Source of the DNA: Bacillus litorisediminis
GTDB taxonomy: Bacteria; Bacillota; Bacilli; Bacillales; JC228
DNA: 53,727 bases
Assembly (NCBI RefSeq): GCF_022808645.1
Contig: NZ_JAKZKT010000031.1
Span: 1-53,727, forward strand
Reading direction: 5' to 3'
Below are positions 15,757-24,385 of the stretch, in pieces. Within the stretch, counting starts at the first letter, position 1; each line of letters opens with the position of its first letter. A program made the position numbers and the translations under genes. The notes beneath the pieces were generated by a model. The model was not told the DNA's origin. It searched no databases and was given only the letters and a program-made list of their open reading frames with translations.

Positions 15757-17208
15757 TTATGCATCTTTATATTGTAAATCCTGGCCATCTCCGTTCTCGT
15801 ATTGAACCACACGGGCCAGCTCTTCTTCCATATGCTTATTTGAAAATTCTTTACCATATTTTTTTACGGAAATTTTGTATAACACAACTCCAAGGATTAC
15901 CCATACAAAAACGATCACCCACTCATACGGCCAAACAAGAGCTGATGGCATCCCAGGCATATAGAGAATCGTGATTCCAAATGCCATTACTACAGCAAAC
16001 CACCCTAGAGTTGTGCCTCCCGGAAGACGGAACGGACGTTTCATCCGCGGATCTTTTTTACGCAAGATAATAAATGAAATGGCCACCATTAGCCAGGAAA
16101 CGACTAATCCAAGCCCGCCAGAATCCACAAGCCAGACTAAAGCAGGGCGTCCCATTAATGGCGCCAGTGTTGAGAATACACCGATTAGCAAAATGGCTTT
16201 ATAAGGAGTATTGTACTTCGGATGTAACTCTCCCAATGATTTTGGAAGCATTCCTGCCTTTGCTAATGCATAAATGGCCCGGCTGCCCCCAACATAAAAG
16301 CCGATCCAGCTTGTAATAATCCCGCCAATTCCCCCGAGTATAAGGATATTCGCCCACCATTTACTTCCTCCAAATGCCTTTGCCATGGCATCGGCTGTGA
16401 CTAGGTTCGATTGGTTCATTTCTTGTGGCGTTAAAACTCGGGAGACACCAAAAATAATGGCCACATACCAAACAATCGCAAAAATGACCGATACAATCAA
16501 AAGTTGCCCAATCCTTTTTTGAGGTAAATTAATTTCCTCAGATGCCTGCGGGATCACATCGAAACCGACAAACATAAAAGGTGTCATAATGAGTACCGTT
16601 AGTATTCCAGCCATACCATTATCAAACAATGGTTTCATATTTTCGGCATTACCCGAGATCGTACTTCCCGTTATCAGCAAAATACCTGCAATTAGGATTA
16701 AAAGGGTAAAAATAATGTTGATGGCTGTAGTAAGCTTAATACCGCGGTAATTAATCCAGGTAACCAGGATAGAGCCAAGCATTCCAATACCTGCCCACGT
16801 TATCGTAACGTCCCAGCCTGCAATCGTGTATAAATAGCCTTTACTATAATTCGGGATTAAGTATTCAAACACCGTTGGAAGCGCAACGGCTTCAAACGCC
16901 ACTACCGAAACATATCCAAGAATAATAGCCCACGTTGTTATAAAGGAAGCGCCTCTTCCCATTGCCTTATAGCTGTAAACATGCTCCCCGCCAGCAAGCG
17001 GCATGGCTGAAGCCAGTTCCGCATAGGCCAGCCCAACAAAAATAACCAGCAACCCGCCAATAACGAATGCCAGAATGGCTCCCAAAGAACCCGCACTGGT
17101 AATCCATAAACCTGTGGTCACAACCCAGCCCCAGCCAATCATGGCTCCGAAGGCTAGAGAAAGAACATCTTTATTCCCAAGAATTCTCATTAATTTCGGA
17201 CCGTGCAT
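15757..17208 (-). CDS. APC-family amino acid permease
   Basis: A 483-residue transporter with about twelve membrane segments. The amino acid-polyamine-organocation signature is in segment 1 (LSLAFGAMIGWGWVV, residues 15-29), and PLAGGEHVYSYKAMGRGASF follows segment 2. The cytoplasmic tail is charged (EEELARVVQYENGDGQD). The start ATG follows TGGAGGGG. Its leader carries a terminator hairpin. It lies near the aminotransferase and acyl-CoA genes, which suggests it supplies their amino-acid or amine substrate. Confidence 0.88.
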   Translation of the reverse strand: MHGPKLMRILGNKDVLSLAFGAMIGWGWVVTTGLWITSAGSLGAILAFVIGGLLVIFVGLAYAELASAMPLAGGEHVYSYKAMGRGASFITTWAIILGYVSVVAFEAVALPTVFEYLIPNYSKGYLYTIAGWDVTITWAGIGMLGSILVTWINYRGIKLTTAINIIFTLLILIAGILLITGSTISGNAENMKPLFDNGMAGILTVLIMTPFMFVGFDVIPQASEEINLPQKRIGQLLIVSVIFAIVWYVAIIFGVSRVLTPQEMNQSNLVTADAMAKAFGGSKWWANILILGGIGGIITSWIGFYVGGSRAIYALAKAGMLPKSLGELHPKYNTPYKAILLIGVFSTLAPLMGRPALVWLVDSGGLGLVVSWLMVAISFIILRKKDPRMKRPFRLPGGTTLGWFAVVMAFGITILYMPGMPSALVWPYEWVIVFVWVILGVVLYKISVKKYGKEFSNKHMEEELARVVQYENGDGQDLQYKDA

Positions 17209-17420
17209 GTACTCCCCTCCAGATTCGCATTCATTTTAAAAATTTAGAACTTCATGATTTGTGGCGACAACATAGTAGCCAGCTTGCGGATCTTATACCT
17301 ATGTATCGGATCTCTGCCAACGAATTATGAAACTCTCCACCCATTTTCAGTTCTCTGCAAAACCAAGCTGCAGCCATTTATTGAAACTTCATACCTCCCA
17401 TCAAAGCTTTTTTGGAATAT

Positions 17421-17475
17421 AAAAAGCCAGCTAAAACCATGGGATGAGTGTATCCAACAAGGTAATAACTGGCTC
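17421..17475 (-). terminator. Terminator hairpin in the leader of the APC permease gene
   Basis: On the minus strand, AGCCAGTTA pairs with TAGCTGGCT, followed by TTTTTAT. It lies about 210 bp upstream of the permease start, with no minus-strand gene before it, so it looks like an attenuator. The hairpin at 22131-22170 has the same AGCCAGT...GGCTGGCTTTTTAT form. Confidence 0.6.
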
Positions 17476-17559
17476 TGTGACACGAGATGAACAATTCTAT
17501 GGAATTGCCGTCGAGTCTTAACAGTTACAATATAATTATTTAAAAATTTAGAAATGTTT

Positions 17560-17568
17560 TGCTATAAT
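17560..17568 (+). promoter_or_regulatory. Extended -10 promoter for the DUF3870 gene
   Basis: TGCTATAAT (extended -10) about 115 bp before the start codon; the DNA from 17520 to 17660 is otherwise A/T-rich and gene-free. Confidence 0.5.
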
Positions 17569-17683
17569 TAAAATGATAATTTAACCTAGCCCTATTGTAA
17601 AGATAATTATCTAATTATTTTAATAAATCCAAATATTTTATCGACCTGCGCTTTTATTCTAAAAAACGATTAGGAGAGATAGG

Positions 17684-18019
17684 ATGAATACAGTCTTTAT
17701 CGCTGGTCATGCAAAATTGCCATCAGGAATGGCCGCAAAAAATGTTTTTGAAACGTTGACGATTACAGCAGAAGTTGATAAACATTATGGGGTGATTGTA
17801 GAAGCTTCTTGTACTTTAGCCACTGAACATGGCAGGGATTATATCGCCAGACTCTTAAAAGGACATAGTTTGCGTCATGGCATTGACAAGCCGCTGGAGG
17901 AATTAAAAAGCGGGTATCTAGGAAAAGCCAATAATGCCCTGACGGCAGCCTTGAAAGATCTATATAAGCAATATGAAGCTGTAAATAAGTCTGATCCTAA
18001 CCTTCCACTTCTATCCTGA
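17684..18019 (+). CDS. DUF3870 domain protein
   Basis: A 111-residue soluble protein that fits DUF3870: MNTVFIAGHAKLPSGMAAK, then IVEASCTLATEHGRDYIARL and GKANNALTAALKDLYKQY. The fold seen in its strands and helices resembles small YjgF/endoribonuclease-L-PSP-like proteins, but that is only an impression. The start follows TAGGAGAGATAG. It is transcribed away from the permease and towards the catabolic genes. DUF3870 genes often neighbour amino-acid breakdown genes; the role is unknown. Confidence 0.75.
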   Translation: MNTVFIAGHAKLPSGMAAKNVFETLTITAEVDKHYGVIVEASCTLATEHGRDYIARLLKGHSLRHGIDKPLEELKSGYLGKANNALTAALKDLYKQYEAVNKSDPNLPLLS

Positions 18020-18077
18020 CCGACCTTCTATGAAGGCATTTCTTATTTTTGTAAATTCCTAAACTTATAAACAAATA

Positions 18078-18100
18078 TAAGGAGCTGAAAAGCAGCTCCT
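18078..18100 (-). terminator. Terminator of the aminotransferase unit
   Basis: Stem AGGAGCTG / CAGCTCCT with a four-base loop, followed on the minus strand by TTATATTTGTTT. It lies directly after the aminotransferase stop. Confidence 0.65.
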
Positions 18101-18107
18101 CTATGCC

Positions 18108-19427
18108 CTACAAACTTTCTTGTACAGCCAGCAGAGATTCTCTTAAAATCTCGATTAATTCCCGGATTTCCTGCTTATTGATAATCAAAGGCGGAGCAAA
18201 TACAACGGTATCCATTCCCTCGAAGCCGACTGTCCGGACAATTAGCCCTCGTTTTGCTGCTTCAGCGCTTACTTTAGGTGCAACCAAGGTTGGGAAGCGG
18301 TTGTTTGTCACCGGATCCACAATCTCTACAGCACCTATTAAACCGAGAGCCCGTACTTCTCCTACTATATCCACTTCACGCTGAATTTCGAAAAAGCCTT
18401 CAAGCAGTTCTTTTCCCATTAATCTCGCATTTTCAACGAGGTTCTCTTTTTCGATGATTTCAATATTTTTCAACCCTACCGCACATGCTGTAGCATGGCC
18501 GCTATAAGTATAACCGTGGAGAAGGACACCTTCAGAAAGTTCCACAAGCTCGCGATGAATCGTTTCCGCGATAATCACAGCTCCCAATGGGACATAGCCG
18601 CTCGTAATCCCTTTCGCCACCAGCATTACATCAGGAACCACATCGTAATGTTCACAGGCAAACATTTTTCCAGTTCGGCCAAAACCGGTTATGACCTCAT
18701 CGGCAATAAATAATATATGATGCTCATCACAGATTTTTCGAATCTCTTTAAAATATCCCTCTGGTGCAATATTCACTCCTCCTGCCCCTTGAACAGGCTC
18801 GGCAATAAAAGCGGCAATCGTCTCTGCCCCCTCTTTTTCAATACACTCTCGAAGCGCTTCTGCAGAAAATGCGTCGACATGGAGAAAGTCGGGAGCAAGC
18901 GAAGATGTCATTTGATGGAAGGGGGAAATTCCCGTGGCACTCGTTGCGCCAATATTTACCCCATGATAGGCTTTCTGTCTGGAAATAATTTTTGTTTTGT
19001 TGGTAAAGCCTTTTAATTTCCAATAATAGCGAACCAATTTGTATGCAGTATCATTAGCTTCTGAACCACCGGAAGTGAAAAATACCGCATGTAAGTTGCC
19101 CGGGGTTATCTCGGCGATCTTTGCGGCAAGCCGAATAGCTGGCTCATTACTCATGGATGAGAAGGAGTTGGTATAGGCCAGTTTTTCCATTTGATCACGG
19201 GCAGCTTCTGCTAATTCCTTTCGGCCATAGCCTACATTTACATTCCACAATGATGACATGCCTTCCAGCACTTTTTTTCCGGTGATATCGGTTAAATAGA
19301 CACCCTTTCCTTCCGTAAAAATAAACGGCGCCCCCGATTCATGCTGCTGTTTTAATGATGATGTTGGGTGGATAAAATGTTTTTTGTCTAAGTCTATTAA
19401 ATAATCTTTGAGCTCTACTTGTTGCAC
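18108..19427 (-). CDS. Class III (omega-amino acid type) PLP aminotransferase
   Basis: A 439-residue class III aminotransferase. Visible motifs are GMSSLWNVNVGYGRKEL (about 58-74), FFTSGGSEANDTAYKL (PLP-phosphate binding), ADEVITGFGRTGKMFACEHY (cofactor aspartate) and VAKGITSGYVPLGAV with the Schiff-base lysine. Relatives act on putrescine, beta-alanine, 5-aminovalerate, taurine and similar omega-amines with pyruvate or 2-oxoglutarate. I chose the GTG at 19427, nine bases after AGGGGTGA, over a TTG two codons earlier. The genes upstream are an acyl-CoA dehydrogenase and a CoA transferase, so the transamination product is probably converted to an acid and then a CoA ester. Confidence 0.88.
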   Translation of the reverse strand: MQQVELKDYLIDLDKKHFIHPTSSLKQQHESGAPFIFTEGKGVYLTDITGKKVLEGMSSLWNVNVGYGRKELAEAARDQMEKLAYTNSFSSMSNEPAIRLAAKIAEITPGNLHAVFFTSGGSEANDTAYKLVRYYWKLKGFTNKTKIISRQKAYHGVNIGATSATGISPFHQMTSSLAPDFLHVDAFSAEALRECIEKEGAETIAAFIAEPVQGAGGVNIAPEGYFKEIRKICDEHHILFIADEVITGFGRTGKMFACEHYDVVPDVMLVAKGITSGYVPLGAVIIAETIHRELVELSEGVLLHGYTYSGHATACAVGLKNIEIIEKENLVENARLMGKELLEGFFEIQREVDIVGEVRALGLIGAVEIVDPVTNNRFPTLVAPKVSAEAAKRGLIVRTVGFEGMDTVVFAPPLIINKQEIRELIEILRESLLAVQESL

Positions 19428-19576
19428 GATCAATCACCCCTCAGAGATTTTTTAAAAATAAGGCAGGAACGGATGTCATAATCCAATCGGCCCCTGCCAT
19501 CGTATGCAGCGTCACCAAAAGCTATGCGAAAAAACGTTTAGACATGCTGAGGATCTGGTCAGTTTGTGTACTAGTA

Positions 19577-20794
19577 TTACCCGTTTATTACCGGCTTCTT
19601 GTCACATTCAAATGGCCAGGCTGGCAGCATTTTGTTCAATGGCTTATCTTCCCGGTATCCAAGTACGTATTCCGCCTGCATGATGGTATGAATTTCTCTT
19701 GTTCCTTCGTAAATAACAGGTGCTTTTGAATTTCTTAAAAAGCGCTCAACAGGGTATTCGCTTGAATATCCGTAAGCCCCATGAATTTGCACAGCATCAT
19801 CTGCGGCTTTATTTGCAAAATCACATGCCTGCCATTTGGCGAGCGATGTTTCCCGAGTATTACGCAGCCCTTTGTTTTTTAGCTCGCCGGCACGATAAAC
19901 CAAGAGACGGCTCATTTGCAGCCCCGCTTCCATATTGGCAATCATTTGCTGAACAAGCTGGTGTTTCCCAATTTCTTTACCGAACGTTTTTCGTTCATGA
20001 CAATATTTCACACTTTCTTCCAAGCAAGCCATAATCAAACCGACTGCTCCGGCAGCAACCGTAAAGCGGCCGTTATCAAGGGCAGACATAGCGATTTTGA
20101 ATCCTTCCCCTTCTTTGCCAAGCAGATTTTCCCTTGGTACTCTTACCTGATCAAAGAATAATTCACCCGTATTGCCGGAGCGGATTCCAAGTTTTCCTTT
20201 AATGGCTTTCGATGAAAAGCCAGGCATTGTTCGTTCTACAATAAAGGCGGAAATTCCGTGATGTTTTTTTTCTTTGTCTGTATAGGCAAACACAATAAAA
20301 TGATCGGCTACATCACATAAGGAAATCCATGTTTTGGAGCCATTTAAAATATAGGAATCACCGTCCAATACTGCCGTTGTAGAAAGGGATGCTACATCTG
20401 AGCCTGCTCCCGGTTCTGTTAAGCCGAAAGCGCCAATTTTTTCTCCTTTTGCCTGTGGCACGAGGTATTTCTGCTTTTGTTCCTCCGTCCCCCATTGCAA
20501 TAGCGTTAAGCTGTTTAGCCCGATATGAACAGATACCGCCGTACGAAATGCCGTATCGCCTCTTTCCAGCTCTTCACAAACAATAGCCAGTGAATTGTAA
20601 TCCATGCCACTGCCGCCATATTGTTCAGGGATGCAAACTCCCATGAGGTCCAACTCACTTAAGCGCTTCCAAATGATTGGATCAAAATATCCTTGTTCAT
20701 CCCATTTCTTCATATGAGGGATAATTTCCTTATCCACAAAACTTCTGACCATTTTTCGCAACATCTGTTGTTCTTCTGTGAAATCAAAATTCAC
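19577..20794 (-). CDS. Acyl-CoA dehydrogenase, possibly glutaryl-CoA type
   Basis: The 405-residue flavoenzyme has the full acyl-CoA dehydrogenase fold: FGLTEPGAGSDVAS (FAD/substrate loop), GNTGELFFDQVRVP, IHGAYGYSSEYPVER and YEGTREIHTIMQAEYVLG, where the glutamate of YEGT is the catalytic base. An arginine in DTAFRTAVSVH lies at the place where glutaryl-CoA dehydrogenases have a substrate-carboxylate arginine. With the neighbouring CoA transferase and omega-aminotransferase this suggests a dicarboxyl-CoA substrate, but that is inference; a short- or branched-chain substrate is possible. The start is GTG 20794 behind AGGAGGTG. Confidence 0.85.
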   Translation of the reverse strand: MNFDFTEEQQMLRKMVRSFVDKEIIPHMKKWDEQGYFDPIIWKRLSELDLMGVCIPEQYGGSGMDYNSLAIVCEELERGDTAFRTAVSVHIGLNSLTLLQWGTEEQKQKYLVPQAKGEKIGAFGLTEPGAGSDVASLSTTAVLDGDSYILNGSKTWISLCDVADHFIVFAYTDKEKKHHGISAFIVERTMPGFSSKAIKGKLGIRSGNTGELFFDQVRVPRENLLGKEGEGFKIAMSALDNGRFTVAAGAVGLIMACLEESVKYCHERKTFGKEIGKHQLVQQMIANMEAGLQMSRLLVYRAGELKNKGLRNTRETSLAKWQACDFANKAADDAVQIHGAYGYSSEYPVERFLRNSKAPVIYEGTREIHTIMQAEYVLGYREDKPLNKMLPAWPFECDKKPVING

Positions 20795-20902
20795 CGCAAT
20801 AACACCTCCTGATTTATTGAAGATATGAGCTCGCTTTACAGATCCTCACCGAGTTGCCGCTTCCTTCGCTAAAAACAAACATTTCCTATTGTTCTTCTAA
20901 GT

Positions 20903-22090
20903 CTAAATAATTTGATTCTCTTTTAACCGGCTGATTTCCTTTAGCGAAAACCCTGCCTGCAGTAGAATTTCGCTTGTATGTTCACCTGCAATCGGAGGAT
21001 GGCGGTCTACCTTTGGCTTCGTTCTTGATAGTTTAAGAGGGGAACCAACGAGTTTAACCTTCCCCGCTTCCGGGTGATCTACCTCAACTACCATCTCACG
21101 AGCCAATACCTGGGGATGGTCAAAAACTTGATCAATCGTATGGATTGGACCGCATGGGATGTTTTTTTGTGAAAAAAGTTCAATCCACTCATTGACCGTT
21201 TTTAATTGAAGTTGTTTTTCTAAAATTTTCGTAAGTTCTCGCTTATTATGCACTCTTGCCTCATTTGTGAGAAATCTTTCATCCAGCACGATTTCGTTTA
21301 TTCCGAGTACCTCACATAATGAGGCAAATTGCTGGTTATTCCCGACTGCGATAATCAATTCACCATCTCGAGCTTTAAATTTCGAGTATGGGACGATATT
21401 CGGGTGATCATTGCCGAACCTTCTTGGCACATCTCCTGATATAAGGTAATTACTCGCAACATTAACAAGCGAACTGACCGCTGCATCCATTAGTGACATA
21501 TCTATTTTTTGACCTTCCCCGGATTTTTCCCTTTCATACAATGCTGCTTCTATCGCAATCGCAGCATATAAACCTGTTAAAATATCAACCATAGCCACAC
21601 CGATTTTCATCGGACCGCTTTCTTCACTCCCGGTAATACTCATTAGTCCGCTCATTCCTTGGATAATATAATCATAACCGGGTAAAAACTTGAGCGGACC
21701 TGTTTCCCCGAATCCAGTGATAGAACAATACACAAGCTTAGGGTTTATTTTTTTCAAAGAGTTATAGTCTAAGAGCCATTTTTCCATCGTTCCCATTTTA
21801 AAATTGTGAATGAGAACATCTGCTTCTTTAGCCAGTGTTCGAATGATGTCTTTCCCCTCTTCAGTTTTCAAATTCACGGTTATGCTGCGCTTGTTGCGAT
21901 TGGTACATAAATAATAAGCACTTACACCTTTTTGAAACGGCGGCCCCCAGCTTCTCGTTTCATCGCTGCCGCCGGGAGCTTCTACTTTCATGACGTCCGC
22001 CCCAAGGTCAGCCAAAATCATCGTACAATGAGGACCCGCCAGCACCCTTGTTAAATCTAATACCTTGACACCTTCTAGTGCCCCTTTCAA
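20903..22090 (-). CDS. Class III (CaiB/BaiF) CoA transferase
   Basis: A 395-residue formyl-CoA-transferase-family enzyme: LEGVKVLDLTRVLAGPHCTM at the N-terminus, LGADVMKVEAPGGSDETR, and a catalytic-type aspartate in MSLMDAAVSSLVN. These enzymes move CoA from a donor such as succinyl-CoA to a carboxylate. I chose TTG 22090, preceded by a GGGGGTGAG site, because the 21 upstream in-frame residues overlap a terminator hairpin. It is the first gene of a set with the dehydrogenase and the aminotransferase, with gaps of about 110-150 bp. Confidence 0.87.
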   Translation of the reverse strand: MKGALEGVKVLDLTRVLAGPHCTMILADLGADVMKVEAPGGSDETRSWGPPFQKGVSAYYLCTNRNKRSITVNLKTEEGKDIIRTLAKEADVLIHNFKMGTMEKWLLDYNSLKKINPKLVYCSITGFGETGPLKFLPGYDYIIQGMSGLMSITGSEESGPMKIGVAMVDILTGLYAAIAIEAALYEREKSGEGQKIDMSLMDAAVSSLVNVASNYLISGDVPRRFGNDHPNIVPYSKFKARDGELIIAVGNNQQFASLCEVLGINEIVLDERFLTNEARVHNKRELTKILEKQLQLKTVNEWIELFSQKNIPCGPIHTIDQVFDHPQVLAREMVVEVDHPEAGKVKLVGSPLKLSRTKPKVDRHPPIAGEHTSEILLQAGFSLKEISRLKENQII

Positions 22091-22130
22091 GCCATTCTCA
22101 CCCCCTGCCGAAAAAAAACTTTTAGAAAAT

Positions 22131-22170
22131 AAAAAGCCAGCCCAAACACACAAATGTGGATGGACTGGCT
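22131..22170 (-). terminator. Terminator hairpin just upstream of the class III CoA transferase
   Basis: AGCCAGTCCA pairs with TGGGCTGGCT on the minus strand, followed by TTTTTATTTT. It may end the ggt transcript (ggt stop is 177 bp upstream) or act as a leader attenuator for the CoA transferase. It resembles the hairpin at 17421-17475. Confidence 0.65.
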
Positions 22171-22346
22171 ACACGATCCATTTCATCAGCCGGCTAAAGC
22201 TGGAAGCGGAAACTTATCAGTCAAATTTCAAAGTTTTAAAAAATAGCTTCACTGCCTTCCACTGTATAAGGTGGATAGGATGAAGTTAAACTTATCTTAC
22301 GAGAATTTTCCGAATAGTTCAAGTGATTTTAGCTAAAAATCGTCTA

Positions 22347-24116
22347 TCATTTCCGATGCCCCTTTAAATCTATGCCGATGGCAGCACCATTCCGACTGGA
22401 ATCAGCTACTCCTTTAAAGGTGCCATTTTCATGGTCGATTAAGATGCTCTGCACATTTCCGATCGTTGTAGGGCTAGAACCAAATTTATGACCCATGCTC
22501 TTAAGCTGATTGATGACCTCTGTTGGAATTCCTAATTCATAACGATAGGAATTGAGGCTATTCGTGTAGATTCTTGGCTCCTCTACAGCAGCCTTCAGCT
22601 CCATATCATACTCAATCGTATGCAAAATCGTCTGTAAAACAGAGGTAATAATGGTAGGACCGCCCGGTGAGCCAACTGTTAAAACAGGTTGTCCGTCCTT
22701 GAACACAATCGTTGGAGTCATGCTGCTTAAAGGCCGTTTATTCGGCTGCACTTCGTTAGCCCCGCCAGGAACGGCATCAAAATCCGTTAATTCATTATTT
22801 AACATAAAACCGTATCCCGGAACCATGATGCCAGAACCAAATACTTGTTCAATCGTCGTCGTATAGGAAACGACATTTCCCCACCTGTCTGCCACGGTGA
22901 AATGAGTCGTCTCTCCATATTGGCGATCATCCGGCTGACTAGTCAGCTCATAATTCGCAGTATCGGTTTCGTACTTCCATGGGTCACCTGCTTGAGGATT
23001 TTGGTTTACTTGATCAAGACTGATCAGCTCCTGGCGTTCCTTAATATAGTCTGGATGCAAAAGTCCCGTTAACGGAACATTCACGAATTCAGGATCCCCT
23101 GCATAGGCCGCACGGTCAGCGTAAGCCAGGTGCATCGCCTCTGCTAGCAAATGATATTTCTCCCACGATTTCACATCATATTGGGAAAGGTTAAAATCGT
23201 TCAAAATCTTTAGCATCTGTAAAAGAAATACGCCGCCCGAGCTTGGGGGAGGCATACTGGCAATCTGATAGCCTTGGTACTCACCCCAGATTGGCTCATC
23301 AATGGTAACCTCATACTTGTTTAAATCCGCAGCCGTCATAGATCCGCCAAATTCCTGCACTGTCGCAGCAAGTGCCTCCCCAATCGGTCCATTGTATAAC
23401 GCATCGGAACCTTTGGCACGAATTAATTTAAAGGCTTTGGCTAAATCCTTTTGAACAAGCATTTCGCCTTCCTGTAAGGGTTCGCCATTTGGAAGAAAGA
23501 CATTCTTGGCTGCTGTTCTTGCTAACTTATCCTCGTTGTCAGCAATAGCTTCTGCTAGAACGGAGTCGATTGGAAAACCTTGATCCGCCAGTTTAATAGC
23601 TGGATCAATCAATTGTGCCATTGGGCGGGTTCCCCATTTTTCTAATGCGGTTTCAAGCCCTTTTAAAGTGCCTGGAACACCCACCGCCGTTCCGCCTGTG
23701 TGACGGATAGAAAATGGAATCGGGTTTCCGTTTTCATCTAAAAACATATCCGGTGTGGCTCCTTGCGGGGCTCTCTCTCGGCTGTTGATGATGGTGGTTT
23801 CCTTTGTTTGACCATCGTACACCATCATAAATCCACCGCCGCCAATGCCGGACATCATGGGCTCGACCACATTTAAAGCAAACTGAATCGCTACTGCCGC
23901 ATCAACCGCATTTCCTCCTTTTCTTAGCACGTCAGCACCGATTTCGGTTGCCAATGGATGTGCGGTTGCCACCATTCCATCCTCTCCGACTGCAACCTCG
24001 CTGTACTGATCATAATCAACGCTTTGTTTTTTCGCCAGCGCACTAACAGGCAGTGTCCCGACTATTAACAGAACACTAAACAAAATAGCAATACTAGATT
24101 TCCAAATCCTCCTCAT
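22347..24116 (-). CDS. ggt: Gamma-glutamyltransferase
   Basis: A 589-residue exported proenzyme. The signal peptide is residues 1-28 (VSALAKK). The nucleophile is Thr403 in ETTHFTVADRWGNVVSYT, where autoprocessing gives large and small subunits. Other hallmarks are SGIGGGGFMMVYDG, NSRERAPQGA (substrate arginine), GYGFMLNNELTDFD and SMTPTIVFKDG...GSPGG. It removes or transfers the gamma-glutamyl group of glutathione and poly-gamma-glutamate outside the cell. The start follows AGGAGGGG. Confidence 0.93.
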   Translation of the reverse strand: MRRIWKSSIAILFSVLLIVGTLPVSALAKKQSVDYDQYSEVAVGEDGMVATAHPLATEIGADVLRKGGNAVDAAVAIQFALNVVEPMMSGIGGGGFMMVYDGQTKETTIINSRERAPQGATPDMFLDENGNPIPFSIRHTGGTAVGVPGTLKGLETALEKWGTRPMAQLIDPAIKLADQGFPIDSVLAEAIADNEDKLARTAAKNVFLPNGEPLQEGEMLVQKDLAKAFKLIRAKGSDALYNGPIGEALAATVQEFGGSMTAADLNKYEVTIDEPIWGEYQGYQIASMPPPSSGGVFLLQMLKILNDFNLSQYDVKSWEKYHLLAEAMHLAYADRAAYAGDPEFVNVPLTGLLHPDYIKERQELISLDQVNQNPQAGDPWKYETDTANYELTSQPDDRQYGETTHFTVADRWGNVVSYTTTIEQVFGSGIMVPGYGFMLNNELTDFDAVPGGANEVQPNKRPLSSMTPTIVFKDGQPVLTVGSPGGPTIITSVLQTILHTIEYDMELKAAVEEPRIYTNSLNSYRYELGIPTEVINQLKSMGHKFGSSPTTIGNVQSILIDHENGTFKGVADSSRNGAAIGIDLKGHRK

Positions 24117-24240
24117 CCTTTCCCCTCCTATTTATAATAGTTTCGAATTTATTCTACCAAGAGGACAGAAAAATCAGAATATTTTTGCCGTAATTTACTA
24201 GTTTTGGATTATAAACTCCTATATCGCCTAGGTCTAAAGT

Positions 24241-24297
24241 TGGAACGAGGGGACGGTTCTTGCGTTTCATGAAACGCAAGAACCGTCCCCTGATTCA
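24241..24297. repeat. REP-like palindrome, copy 6
   Basis: Inner palindrome GGGGACGGTTCTTGCGTTTC and its complement are perfect; the outer bases differ (TGGAACGA left, TGATTCA right). It lies between ggt and the divergent cyclohexadienyl-dehydratase-like gene. Confidence 0.85.
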
Positions 24298-24385
24298 AAA
24301 GACATGTTGACTAGACTATTATTCCTTTTTACACTATAATTATCAAAATTATCTGATAAATAGAAAAAAAGGAAGGAAGATTCGA

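Noticed and set aside
17209-17683. T-box or known riboswitch in the permease leader
   Set aside because: I found no T-box consensus or other recognisable riboswitch core, only a terminator-like stem.
22091-22153. N-terminal extension of the class III CoA transferase
   Set aside because: It overlaps a terminator hairpin, and the family N-terminus begins at the later TTG with a good binding site.
24307-24340. SigA promoter TTGACT...TATAAT for the PheC-like gene
   Set aside because: The spacer is 22 bp, too long; the -10 alone may be real but I could not support a -35.
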